The notes: a model not told the origin generated them from the letters alone. A stretch of 36,079 nucleotides of DNA from Bradyrhizobium sp. ARR65 (GCF_000472385.1 NZ_AWZU01000063.1:243-36321); one strand, 5' to 3'. Numbered from the stretch's first letter, positions 8,562 through 17,824 are shown. A program made the numbers and translations.

Positions 8562-8590
8562 CAAAGTATTGGTATGAAATCTATACTTTG
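8562..8590. promoter_or_regulatory. Perfect inverted repeat CAAAGTAT-N13-ATACTTTG (possible operator)
   Basis: Eight-base arms at 8562-8569 and 8583-8590 are perfectly complementary with a 13-nt spacer. The site lies in the AT-richer part of the divergent region, about 230 nt before the giant gene. Arm length and spacing suit a dimeric regulator; which one is unknown. Confidence 0.4.
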
Positions 8591-8629
8591 ATCTACGTTA
8601 CATGGCTCGTTACGTCCGTGAATTTACCA

Positions 8630-8656
8630 AATATGCCCATAAAGCGGGCAAATATT
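8630..8656. promoter_or_regulatory. Imperfect dyad AATATGCCC / GGGCAAATATT
   Basis: Arms at 8630-8638 and 8646-8656 match apart from one extra base pair position, with a 7-nt centre. It lies 40 nt downstream of the other dyad and may be a second operator or a weak hairpin. Evidence is symmetry and position only. Confidence 0.3.
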
Positions 8657-8817
8657 ACTTCATTGTATGCGATCCATGTTCGAATAGATCGAGATTTACT
8701 TGCGCTCCTGCTGTCACTCCCACGCGCTTAAGATGGTTCCGCAATCCGCCCGCCAGTGATATGGCAAGCTTTCAACATTGATTTTTATGTAGATATTAAC
8801 CGTATTGCGGTGGCCCA

Positions 8818-11800
8818 TTGAATTACATTGGTAAATTTAATGCCACGATTGCCCCCGACGGCCAGGGCACGGCATCTCATTCTTATGTTCACGTCGACAA
8901 GGTTCAGGGCCATGCGCCACCGGACGCCATTGTCGTTCCCGACGCGCACCTCTTATTCAATGCGGATTTCAAGCGCTCCGGGCTCGACCTGATCCTATCC
9001 AAGGACGACCACGCGTTCGTCCTGCATGATTACTTCAAGGGTGAGAAGCGCGCGCCGCTGGCTTCGCCCGATGGCGCCCATCTCACCGGCGACATCGTCA
9101 ATGCGCTGACCGGCGCGGTCGAACTCAGCCAGGCCGGCGCGCCCGCCTCGAGCGGTCAGGTCATCGGGCATGTCACCAAGCTCGTGGGCAGCGCGACCGC
9201 GATCCGCAACGGCGTCTCCATCATCCTGAACATGGGGGACAACGTCGAGAAAGGCGACGTCGTCCAGTCGGGCGCGGATTCCACGCTCGGCCTCACCTTC
9301 ATCGACGGCACCGTGTTCGGCCTGTCCTCGAACGCGAGGATGGTGCTCAACGAGATGGTCTATGATCCCAACGGCTCGAGCAATTCGTCGCTCTTGAGCC
9401 TCGTCGCCGGCACCATCACCTTCGTCGCGGGCGAGACCGCCAAGCACGGCGACATGAAAGTCGATACGCCCGTTGCGACCATGGGCATCCGCGGCACTGC
9501 GGTGCTGGTCGAGATCGACTTCGCCGTGCCGGGCCAGGCTACGGCTCCAGACGCCAAATTCCAGGTGCTGATCGAGCCGGACGGGCACACCGGATCCTAC
9601 ATCCTGTTCGACAAGACCACGCTGCAGCCGATCGCGGTCGTCAACCAGGCCGGCCAGCAGATCAACATCTCCAACGGTGTTGTCAGCCAGACCTCCGCGC
9701 CGCTGTCGGAGGAAATTCAAAAGCTCATCACGGACGTGTTCTCGCTGAAGTTCAGCGCCAACGACACCAATCCGAAGACGACCACAGCGCAGACGGACAC
9801 GCTCAATCCGCTGCTGCTCGTCGGGCCGATCATCAAATTGGCGAGTGGCGCGACCGCGACGCCGGTCTTCCAGACCGTCGGCAGCGACGGCAACTCGTCC
9901 GCCCAGAATTCGAACGTGTCAAACAGCTCGATTTTTCATATTCCCGGGCCTCCCAACGTCGCGATCCTCGACGCCCATGGCCAGCCCACCACGAGCTTCG
10001 CGCTGGCCGAACGCGTCGGACAGACCGGCGATGCGACGGACTCCGACACGATCTCGGGCAGAGTGAACTTTGCGGACATCAATGTCGGTGACCAGCCGAC
10101 GGTGAAGATCACCTTCAGCTCCTTCAGCTATCAAAACGCCCAGCACCAGGACGTGACGGCGTCGCTCAACGCGCAGCAGCTTGCCGATGTCCTGGCGACG
10201 GAGCTCAAGCTCACCGTCGTCCCTGATCCGGGCAACCAAAATACGGGTGGGGCCACTTTCAGCTACAGCATTGCCGACAAGGCGTTCGATTTCCTGGCCG
10301 CCGGCGAGACGCTGACGCTGACCTATCGGGTGCGGGTCGACAACAACTACGCGCCGAACAACGAATATACGACCGTCCCGATCGCCATCAGGGTCACCGG
10401 CACGAATGACGCGCCCGTCATTACCACCGGTGCAGAGAAGATTGCGCTCTCCGGCGGCACCAATGTGCCCGGCGGCACGCTGAACGATCCGGCCAAGGGC
10501 ACGCTGGCCTTTACCGATGTCGATCTCACCGACACGCACACGGTTTCCGTCGCCCTGCTCAATCAGGATCTTCCGCCAGGACCGCTTGATATTTTGAACA
10601 AGGCGCTGACCGCTTCGATCGCGACCGACAGCACCGGCGCCGGGGCGGGGATCATCGACTGGCAGTTTGCGGCGCTTCCGGTCTATATCGCGGATTTCAT
10701 CCCCAAGGATGAAGTCCTTACGCTCACCTATGCGGTGACGGTCACGGATTCCCAGGGCGCCACCTCCACCCAGGACATCACCATTACCATCACGGGCACC
10801 GACAATGCGGCGGTGGTCTGGATCCACACGAGCGGCGACGGTTCGCCTGACAATTCCTGGAACACCGGGCGGAATTGGGAAACCGGGACTGCTCCAGCCG
10901 CCAATGACGATGTCATCATCATCACCGATCAGCTCCGCGGGCTGACGCCGTCCTATCCGGTCGTGGTCGATGCAAACGGCGCAAACGCCGCGGTCGCCCA
11001 CTCGCTGACGATGAACGACTTCTCCGATGGGAAGCCGGAGCTCGACATCCTGAGCACCGGCGAGCTCGCCATCGGTGCGGGTGGGCTCAGTGTCAAGGCC
11101 GACGCGAAGATCAACAATCACGGCACGGTCACCGTCGGCGGCGAGGCGGATTTCCTGGACGAGAGCAGCCTCGTTAATTCCGGAACGATCAGCTTCGCCA
11201 GCAAAGCGGAGTTCCTCGACCAAAGCGTGCTGGTCAACTCCGGCTCACTGACGCTTCGGCATGGCGGTGACTTCTCGGACACAAGCCACATCACCAACAG
11301 CGAAGGCGGCACCATCGAGGTCGCGGGCGGCACGCTGAGCGTGGCGGCCGATGTTGCCAATTCCGGCGAGCTCACGGTCGATGCCGGCGCAACGCTCGCC
11401 CTGGAAACTGCGGTCATCGACGGTGGGACTGTCTCGGTCAAGGGCACCCTGGAATTACAAGGTTCGGGCGTGCTGCAAGACGGCACGCTCGACAATACCG
11501 GTCGGATCAAGGTCACCGGCATCGGCAACGCGCTGCATGACGAGGACGTCACTGCGAGCAACACGCTGGAGCTGATGGCCGGCGCCGCCCTGCTGCTCGA
11601 TCAGGGCACCACGATCGCCAATTATATCGGTGGCGCGATCCTTGTCGGCGAGGAAGAGACGCCAAGCGCTGGCGGCACCATAACGGTCGGCGCCGCCGCG
11701 TCTTTGACGCTGAACGATGCGACCGTCATTGGGGGGACGGTCACCAATCAGGCTGGCGGCACGATCGACCTGACGGGCTCGGCGGCCCTGACGTACGGCG

Positions 11801-14800
11801 CGCTCGACAATTCGGGGCAGATCAACATTTCCGGCGCCGGCAACTCGCTGGACGGTGAAACCGTCACCAATACGTCCGGCACGATCAACATCACGGGCAT
11901 TGTGACGCTCGAGCTCGGCACTGTTGTGACCGGCGGGACCCTGACCAATTCGGGCAGCCTGCATGTCGAGACATCGACCGGCGCCACGTTCGACGGCGTC
12001 AGCGTCGACAACACCGGCGGCACGATCCAGGTGGATTGCGAATCCTCGCCACCGGCCAGTCTGATTCTCGGCGACGGCACGACGATCAAGGGCGGGACGC
12101 TGACGATCGGGGACGCGGGTACGCTGGAGATTTCCACCTGCGCCGGCGCGACACTGTCGGGCATGACCGTCAACAATGGCTACGTTGTCCAGGTCGACAC
12201 TCATTCCGTGCTTACGCTGGATCGCACCACGATCAAGGGCGGCACGATCGCCGACGACGGGACCATTCATGTCGTCTCCGCAAGTGCGATCGACAACGCC
12301 GCGCTCAATGGTGGATATATCAACGTCGATTCCGATGTCACGCTGACGCTAGACGACACCACGGTCACGGGCGCCTCCCTCACGATCGGGAGCGGCTCGT
12401 ACGTTGAGCTCGACAATTCCAGTATCTGGGGCGGCACGCTCAGCATCAGCGGCACGCTCTATAATGTCGCCGGCAACAACACCATCAGCGCAGACATCAC
12501 CGAAGATGGCGGCCATATCGAGGTGACCGGCGGTGCGCTCGATCTCAAGGGCGCACTTTCGGGTGATGTCGAGATCGCCGGAGGCTCGACGCTGGAACTG
12601 AGCGCGTGCAATTTGAGCGCCTATGCGCAGACCACCGTCACTTTCGAGACGGGCGCGACCGGCACCCTGATCCTGGATCATTCCACGAGCTTCGGCGGGA
12701 CTATCGCCGGGCTCGACGATGACGACACGCTCGACCTTGCCGACATCAGCTACACATCGGATCTGACCGTCAGCTACGCCAACGGCATCCTCTCGGTCTT
12801 TGCCGGCGACATCGACGTCGCCAATATCCACCTCGCGGGCGACTATAGCGGCGTGCACTGGGTGCTTGGCGCCGATGCATCGGGCCACACGATGGTCACA
12901 GAAGCTCCAGGCGATGATCTCGTCACCACGCTCAGCGCCAGCAGCGCCGCACAAGGTGCGGAGATCGACGTCATCGGTGTGACCGATGACGGTGGCCCGG
13001 TGACGTCGGGACTGACCTATTCCTGGCAGATCTCGTATGACGGAACGACGTACTGGACAGAGGTCGACACCCATTCCTATTACGTGCCGACCGAGAACGA
13101 CGAAGAGAAGTATCTGCGGCTGGTCACGACCTATGTCGACGCTTCGACCGGAGAAACCGAGCAGACCGTCAACACGCTCGGCGCCGTGGCAGATATCGCG
13201 CCGACCTTGATCGCGCCGTTCAGCTTTGCGGTCGACGAGCTCAAGATCGTCAAGAACGGAAATCAGGTTTTCGACGACAGCTTCGCGCAAGCGCCGCCGA
13301 CGGCCGGCACCTTCGGCAGCAGCCCCGTGTCCTTCCTGACCAAGGGCAGCATTTGGACGGAGGGGGACGGCCAGTCCGTCATGTCGTCCACCGGGGCCGT
13401 CGTCCTTCCGACCGTCGATGGGGCGCAGGTGATCGCGCGACTGGGCACCAACAACGAAGATGAGAACGTCTCCAGCGGAGGCCTCAAGGAGAACGCCACC
13501 TTCACGGTCAGCGCGACATTTGATCTAACGGTTCCGCAATACGGCGGCCAGCAATACGGTATCGATCTCAACGATTCGTCGGCCACGCATCCGAACGACG
13601 AGATGGTCGACCTGTATGTCACGGGTGACGGCCGCGGTGGCGTGACGGTCAAGCTCGTTGAAGCGAACTTCTCGACCACGACGTTCACCACAATTGCAAG
13701 TCAGGCGCTCACCGCCGAGCAGCTCGCCGGCAACACCCAGATCGAGGTCGACCTTGCGCACCTCACAGTCAATACGTCCGATATCACCGGTTCGTTCGAA
13801 CTGCTGAACGAGGGAACGCAGACTTACGCGCAGACCTTCGGCACGACGGGTCACATCTTCGACAACGTCACTTACACGCGCGCGGATATTTTCGCCTTCG
13901 CTCGAACGGATGTGGCCATTACCGGTCAGGCACAGGAAGGCCAGACGCTCACCGCCAACACCACGACCAATGAGGACGATGCCAGCATTCACTATCAGTG
14001 GCAGCATTCGAATGACGGCGGCTACACCTGGACCGATATCGGAACGGACAGTGCGACGTACCTGGTGCAGGAGAGCGATGAGGGATACGCGATCCGCGTG
14101 AAAGCGACCACCTTCGACTTCATAGAAACGCCCGCTTCCGCCGTCAGCGCGGCGACTGCCATCGTCACCTCCGATGCCGATGACCTGCAGGCGCCCGCGC
14201 CCGCGATAGAGGTCGGCAGCGCGAGTGTGACGCAGGAGAACGCGCCGCTCGTGCTGAACTCCATTAGCGTCTCCGACCCCGGCGCCGGGAGCGATCCGAT
14301 CCAGGTGCAGTTGTCGGTCGGACACGGCGCGCTGGCCTTGAAGGATTCGACAGGGCTGACGCTCTCGTTCGATGCGGCGCATGACACCGTGGCCATTGCC
14401 GGCACGGTCGCCGATATCGACGCGGCCTTGGCCAAGGGCGTGATCTATACGCCTGCCAACGATTTCGTCGGCCACGACACGCTGACCGTGGCCGCCAACG
14501 ACGAAGGGCACAACTCAAGCGGCAATCCGGAGATTACGAGTGAGGCGTTGGGACTTACGGTCACAGGCGTTCCCGTGATCGAAACCGACAGGTTCACCCT
14601 CACGCAGAACGAAGACGGCACGAGCACGATTTCAGGCATTCAAGTCAACGACGCCGATCCGTCGGCCGCGTCCAGGACCTTCACCCTTGCGGTCACGACC
14701 GGCGATGCTCCCGAAGGCAGCGTCACACCGGATTCCGGCTCGGGCAGCCTCGCCCAGATCAATGCTGCGTTGAGCGCGATCACCTATCATCCCGGCGCAA

Positions 14801-15225
14801 ATCCGCCGGCGAGCGATATGGTCAATCTCACCGTGACCGACGGCTTCGGCGCCGGCGAAACGGTCCACTTTGTCTTCAGTGAAAACGGAAGCGGCGCCAC
14901 GCTGCAGGGCACGGCCGGCAACGATGTCATTTTTGCAACCGGCGGCAATGACAGCGTGACCGGCAATGGTGGTCTCGACCAGTTCGTGTTCAAGCCGACC
15001 TCCGGGCTGGATGCGGTGCAGCACACCATCACCGACTTCGATCCCAATCTCGATACGATCGACCTGCGGCAGTTTGGTAACAGCATCGCCGTCTCGAACC
15101 TGATGGCAAATGCCACCCAGCAGGGGAACGACACGCTCGTGACGATCGATCCTCACGACAGCTTGCTGTTGAAGAACGTGGTCGCCACGAGCCTTCACAC
15201 CAGCGACTTCATCATTGCGCATTAG
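8818..15225 (+). CDS. Giant FecR-domain type I secretion substrate / adhesin-like exoprotein
   Basis: A 2135-residue protein with no N-terminal signal peptide. The domain order read from the sequence is as follows. There is a short unique N-terminus. A FecR-like beta domain spans about residues 112-235 (VIGHVTKLVGSATAIRNG ... PVATMGIRGTAVLVEIDF). VCBS/cadherin-like repeats (ITITGTDNA, VTGTNDAPVI) lie at about 395-660. A long right-handed beta-solenoid with recurring GGTLT/NSG/GTI units covers about 740-1300. An Ig/PKD-like segment (YSWQISYDGTTYW) is at about 1365-1460, followed by a lectin-like beta domain and a second WQHSNDGGYTW module. Cadherin-like repeats follow, then a C-terminal RTX motif (GTAGNDVIFATGGND, residues 2030-2045) with a ~90-residue tail typical of type I export. 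The start must be the TTG at 8818 or later, because TAA at 8797 closes the frame. The likely role is surface adhesin or matrix protein. Candidate exporter genes lie at 28.6-31.7 kb. Confidence 0.88.
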   Translation: MNYIGKFNATIAPDGQGTASHSYVHVDKVQGHAPPDAIVVPDAHLLFNADFKRSGLDLILSKDDHAFVLHDYFKGEKRAPLASPDGAHLTGDIVNALTGAVELSQAGAPASSGQVIGHVTKLVGSATAIRNGVSIILNMGDNVEKGDVVQSGADSTLGLTFIDGTVFGLSSNARMVLNEMVYDPNGSSNSSLLSLVAGTITFVAGETAKHGDMKVDTPVATMGIRGTAVLVEIDFAVPGQATAPDAKFQVLIEPDGHTGSYILFDKTTLQPIAVVNQAGQQINISNGVVSQTSAPLSEEIQKLITDVFSLKFSANDTNPKTTTAQTDTLNPLLLVGPIIKLASGATATPVFQTVGSDGNSSAQNSNVSNSSIFHIPGPPNVAILDAHGQPTTSFALAERVGQTGDATDSDTISGRVNFADINVGDQPTVKITFSSFSYQNAQHQDVTASLNAQQLADVLATELKLTVVPDPGNQNTGGATFSYSIADKAFDFLAAGETLTLTYRVRVDNNYAPNNEYTTVPIAIRVTGTNDAPVITTGAEKIALSGGTNVPGGTLNDPAKGTLAFTDVDLTDTHTVSVALLNQDLPPGPLDILNKALTASIATDSTGAGAGIIDWQFAALPVYIADFIPKDEVLTLTYAVTVTDSQGATSTQDITITITGTDNAAVVWIHTSGDGSPDNSWNTGRNWETGTAPAANDDVIIITDQLRGLTPSYPVVVDANGANAAVAHSLTMNDFSDGKPELDILSTGELAIGAGGLSVKADAKINNHGTVTVGGEADFLDESSLVNSGTISFASKAEFLDQSVLVNSGSLTLRHGGDFSDTSHITNSEGGTIEVAGGTLSVAADVANSGELTVDAGATLALETAVIDGGTVSVKGTLELQGSGVLQDGTLDNTGRIKVTGIGNALHDEDVTASNTLELMAGAALLLDQGTTIANYIGGAILVGEEETPSAGGTITVGAAASLTLNDATVIGGTVTNQAGGTIDLTGSAALTYGALDNSGQINISGAGNSLDGETVTNTSGTINITGIVTLELGTVVTGGTLTNSGSLHVETSTGATFDGVSVDNTGGTIQVDCESSPPASLILGDGTTIKGGTLTIGDAGTLEISTCAGATLSGMTVNNGYVVQVDTHSVLTLDRTTIKGGTIADDGTIHVVSASAIDNAALNGGYINVDSDVTLTLDDTTVTGASLTIGSGSYVELDNSSIWGGTLSISGTLYNVAGNNTISADITEDGGHIEVTGGALDLKGALSGDVEIAGGSTLELSACNLSAYAQTTVTFETGATGTLILDHSTSFGGTIAGLDDDDTLDLADISYTSDLTVSYANGILSVFAGDIDVANIHLAGDYSGVHWVLGADASGHTMVTEAPGDDLVTTLSASSAAQGAEIDVIGVTDDGGPVTSGLTYSWQISYDGTTYWTEVDTHSYYVPTENDEEKYLRLVTTYVDASTGETEQTVNTLGAVADIAPTLIAPFSFAVDELKIVKNGNQVFDDSFAQAPPTAGTFGSSPVSFLTKGSIWTEGDGQSVMSSTGAVVLPTVDGAQVIARLGTNNEDENVSSGGLKENATFTVSATFDLTVPQYGGQQYGIDLNDSSATHPNDEMVDLYVTGDGRGGVTVKLVEANFSTTTFTTIASQALTAEQLAGNTQIEVDLAHLTVNTSDITGSFELLNEGTQTYAQTFGTTGHIFDNVTYTRADIFAFARTDVAITGQAQEGQTLTANTTTNEDDASIHYQWQHSNDGGYTWTDIGTDSATYLVQESDEGYAIRVKATTFDFIETPASAVSAATAIVTSDADDLQAPAPAIEVGSASVTQENAPLVLNSISVSDPGAGSDPIQVQLSVGHGALALKDSTGLTLSFDAAHDTVAIAGTVADIDAALAKGVIYTPANDFVGHDTLTVAANDEGHNSSGNPEITSEALGLTVTGVPVIETDRFTLTQNEDGTSTISGIQVNDADPSAASRTFTLAVTTGDAPEGSVTPDSGSGSLAQINAALSAITYHPGANPPASDMVNLTVTDGFGAGETVHFVFSENGSGATLQGTAGNDVIFATGGNDSVTGNGGLDQFVFKPTSGLDAVQHTITDFDPNLDTIDLRQFGNSIAVSNLMANATQQGNDTLVTIDPHDSLLLKNVVATSLHTSDFIIAH

Positions 15226-15512
15226 TCTTACTGCGTCAGTAAAATCTCATGGTGAGGAGGCGGGAATGCGCCGTCTCCGGACGATGCTGCGCATCGCCGA
15301 GAGCCATGAGGCCCCGATACCGGCCTCATCCTTCGAGACGCTTGGCTCGCGCAAGCTCCTCAGGACGAGGGGGTACAGCCGCTTATGATGCGGTAAGTTT
15401 AGAGCATGATCTTTCGGAAAACCGCTTCACACTTTTCCGGATCATGCTCTAGCATCGCGGCGGATCAAGCTGCCGGCGATGCCGCCGGTCGAAGTGGACG
15501 TTTGAAAGACCG
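15226..15512. repeat. Intergenic region built of dispersed repeats
   Basis: The first ~150 nt (about 15249-15375) resemble the common Bradyrhizobium element with paired GGTGAGGAGGCG / GCCTCATCCTTCGAGACGC / CTCCTCAGGACGAGGG blocks, whose ends can fold back on each other. A separate perfect-armed palindrome follows at 15401-15450. No gene is supported. Promoter elements for the cyclase were not recognisable. Confidence 0.6.
15401..15450. repeat. Palindromic element AGAGCATGAT ... ATCATGCTCT
   Basis: Ten-base perfect arms (15401-15410 and 15441-15450) continue into a partly complementary interior (TCGGAAAA / TTTTCCGG). I recognise this as a frequent intergenic palindrome in Bradyrhizobium and relatives. 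It lies 62 nt before the cyclase start and may separate its transcription from the giant gene. Confidence 0.75.
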
Positions 15513-17741
15513 ATGAGGCGCCTTAAAGCCATGCGACGGTGGTTCTCGCGCAAATTCGGCTATGCCCGGCTGATCTGCCTTGTCCTGCTGATCGGGTTTG
15601 CCGGCTTGCGTGTTGTCGATCCGGCGCCGGTTCAGGAGCTTCGCTCGCGCACCTTCGACACGTTCCAGGTGATCGATCCACGGGTGAAGACGGCAAGGCC
15701 CGTCGCGATCGTCGACATTGACGAGAAGAGCCTCGCAAAATTCGGTCAATGGCCTTGGCCGCGGACCGTTCTTGCCGACCTGATCATCAATCTGACCAAT
15801 CTCGGCGCGGTCGCGATTGCCTTTGACTCCGTCTTCTCCGAACCCGACCGGCTGAACCCCGACGTCGCGGCCGAAACCATGCGTTACCTCGACGAGGTCA
15901 CGCGCGCCAGGCTGCGCAGTCTGCCGAGCAACGACCAGGTGCTCGCCGACGCGATCCGCCGTTCACGCGTCGTGGTGGGCGAGACAGGCCTGGAGAGCGT
16001 GACGCCGCAGCTCGACAAGGACCTTCCGGTGACTGGGTTCGCGTCGGTTGGCGAGGACATCGATCCATTCCTGTTCGAATTTCCCGGTCTGTTGCGCAAC
16101 ATTCCCGTGCTCGAAAAGGCGGCGGCCGGCCGCGGCGTCTTCACCATCGTGCCCGAGCGCGACGGCATCATCCGCCGCGTGCCGACGGTGTTGCGGGCGC
16201 AGGGCATCATGATGCCCGCGCTGAGCCTGGAGATCCTGCGCGTGATCACGGGCACTCCCACAGTGCTGATCAAATCGGATAAGGCCGGCATCAAGAGCAT
16301 CAGGCTCAGGGGGCTGGAGTTCCCGACCGACAAGAACGGCCAGGTCTGGATACATTTTGCGCGGCAGGATCCGTCGATCTATGTCCCCGCGGCCGACGTT
16401 CTCGACGCGAGCGTGCCGATCGACAAGATCAAGGGAAAACTGGTGCTGATCGGCACGTCGGCGGTTGGCCTGCACGACATCAAGACGACGCCGGTGTCTC
16501 CGGCCATGCCCGGCGTCGAGGTCCACGCCCAGGTGCTGGAAAGCCTTCTCACCGGCGCTGCGGTGTCGCAGCCGAACTATGCGATCGCGGTTGAATTTTT
16601 CGCAGCCCTGATCCTCGGTCTGCTGGTGATCGTGTTTGCACCCGGCCTTGGGCCGGTCACGCTGGTCCTGGTCGGGGCGCTGTTTGCGAGCGCGCTGATC
16701 GGAACGTCCTGGTTCTTGTACCAGCACTACCGCCTGCTGCTCGATTTCACCTATCCCTTGCTCTCGACCACGGCGATCTATCTCACCCTGATCTTTTCCA
16801 GCTTCGTGCGCGAGCAGGCGCAGCGGCGGCAGATCCGCTCCGCCTTCGGCCAATATCTGTCACCGGCGCTGGTCGAGCAGCTTGCGCAATCGCCGGAGAA
16901 GCTCGTGCTCGGCGGCGAGGAGCGCGAGATGACGATCCTGTTTTCCGACGTGCGTGGCTTCACCACCATTTCGGAAAGCTACAAGAACGATCCGCAGGGC
17001 CTGACGCGGTTGATGAACCGCTTTCTCACGCCGTTGACCAATGCCATCCTCGCGCGCAAGGGCACCATCGACAAATATATGGGCGATGCCATCATGGCGT
17101 TTTGGAATGCGCCGCTCGATGACGCCGAGCACCAGCTCAATGCCTGCAGCGCCGCGGTGGACATGCTCGAGCGAATCGACGAGCTCAACAAGCTGCGCGA
17201 TCAGGAGGCCAAGGAGGGCGGCCACGTGTACATTCCGCTCAATGTCGGGGTTGGCATCAACACCGGCACCTGCGTGGTCGGCAATATGGGCTCCGACCAG
17301 CGCTTCGACTATTCGGTGCTGGGCGACAGCGTCAATCTGGCCTCGCGGCTCGAAGGGCAGACCAAGGAATATGGCTTTCCCATCATCGTCGGCTCCAGAA
17401 CCGCGCTTGCGGTGAAGGACAAGTTCGCGATCCTCGAGCTCGACTTCATCATGGTGAAAGGCAAGCAGGAGCCCGAGGTGATCTACGCCATCGCAGGGCG
17501 GGAGGACGTCGCCTATTCGGAACGCTTCCAGCGGCTGCGGAATCTCACCATCGAGATGTTGGCCGCCTATCGCGGCCGCAACTGGGACGGCGCGCTGGAA
17601 GCAATCGAGCGCGGGCGCAAGTGCGATGAGGGCCACGATGTCGAACGGCTGTTCAGTCTCTACGAGGGGCGCATCCGAAACTATCAGAAAAATCCGCCGC
17701 CGGAGGACTGGAACGGTGCCTATGCGTTGTTGACGAAGTAG
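15513..17741 (+). CDS. CHASE2-domain adenylate cyclase (class III), membrane-bound
   Basis: A 742-residue sensor cyclase. One N-terminal membrane helix (about residues 18-37) leads to a CHASE2 domain on the periplasmic side (about 45-340; IVDIDEKSLAKFGQWPWPR, FDSVFSEPD, LIGTSAVGLHDIKTTP, MPGVEVHAQVLESLL). Three further membrane helices follow (about 360-435), then a class III cyclase domain (about 465-645). Catalytic residues are visible: metal Asp479 in FSDVRGF and Asp525 in YMGDAIMAF; substrate-selecting Lys521 and Asp599 (adenylate rather than guanylate type); and Asn608 and Arg612 in NLASRLEG. The C-terminal ~100 residues form a helical extension. It probably converts ATP to cAMP in response to an extracytoplasmic cue. 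It follows the giant FecR-domain exoprotein on the same strand, with 287 nt of repeats between. Confidence 0.93.
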   Translation: MRRLKAMRRWFSRKFGYARLICLVLLIGFAGLRVVDPAPVQELRSRTFDTFQVIDPRVKTARPVAIVDIDEKSLAKFGQWPWPRTVLADLIINLTNLGAVAIAFDSVFSEPDRLNPDVAAETMRYLDEVTRARLRSLPSNDQVLADAIRRSRVVVGETGLESVTPQLDKDLPVTGFASVGEDIDPFLFEFPGLLRNIPVLEKAAAGRGVFTIVPERDGIIRRVPTVLRAQGIMMPALSLEILRVITGTPTVLIKSDKAGIKSIRLRGLEFPTDKNGQVWIHFARQDPSIYVPAADVLDASVPIDKIKGKLVLIGTSAVGLHDIKTTPVSPAMPGVEVHAQVLESLLTGAAVSQPNYAIAVEFFAALILGLLVIVFAPGLGPVTLVLVGALFASALIGTSWFLYQHYRLLLDFTYPLLSTTAIYLTLIFSSFVREQAQRRQIRSAFGQYLSPALVEQLAQSPEKLVLGGEEREMTILFSDVRGFTTISESYKNDPQGLTRLMNRFLTPLTNAILARKGTIDKYMGDAIMAFWNAPLDDAEHQLNACSAAVDMLERIDELNKLRDQEAKEGGHVYIPLNVGVGINTGTCVVGNMGSDQRFDYSVLGDSVNLASRLEGQTKEYGFPIIVGSRTALAVKDKFAILELDFIMVKGKQEPEVIYAIAGREDVAYSERFQRLRNLTIEMLAAYRGRNWDGALEAIERGRKCDEGHDVERLFSLYEGRIRNYQKNPPPEDWNGAYALLTK

Positions 17742-17824
17742 AGTGGCTCATGAAACGCGGTGGAGATCGCGCGACGTTGACATGTCGGCGTGCAGCGACC
17801 ACGTGATGCGCCGGAGAACAAAAC

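Larger units (their letters stand above)
8250..8817. promoter_or_regulatory. Long AT-richer divergent regulatory region before the giant exoprotein gene
   Basis: A 568-nt non-coding region between the leftward BTLCP gene and the rightward giant gene. Composition drops noticeably in AT-rich runs from about 8555 to 8805. It holds two dyads (8562-8590 and 8630-8656). A weak -35/-10 candidate (TTCAAC 8771-8776, 17-nt spacer, TATTAA 8794-8799) would place the transcript start only about a dozen nt before the TTG start. No protein-coding reading frame is supported. Confidence 0.5.

Noticed and set aside
8794..8805. CtrA-like TTAACC half-site upstream of the giant gene
   Set aside because: Only one half-site with a mismatch and no partner at the required spacing.
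10291..10320. LAAGET motif as a possible LapG-type dialanine cleavage site in the giant protein
   Set aside because: It occurs at about residue 493-498 inside a VCBS-like repeat, where L-A-A-G-E-T-L-T is a common structural motif, and is far from the N-terminus.
12349..13290. Long minus-strand open frame opposite the giant gene
   Set aside because: It shadows the repetitive high-GC coding strand; the protein is Arg/Asp-rich without domains. Several similar antisense frames at 9919-11223 and 13525-14511 were rejected for the same reason.
17774..17805. TTGACA-led promoter with operator upstream of the MerR gene
   Set aside because: TTGACA is present but there is no acceptable -10 and no copy of the TAGAGTGCACTCTA palindrome, so autoregulation by that site is not supported.
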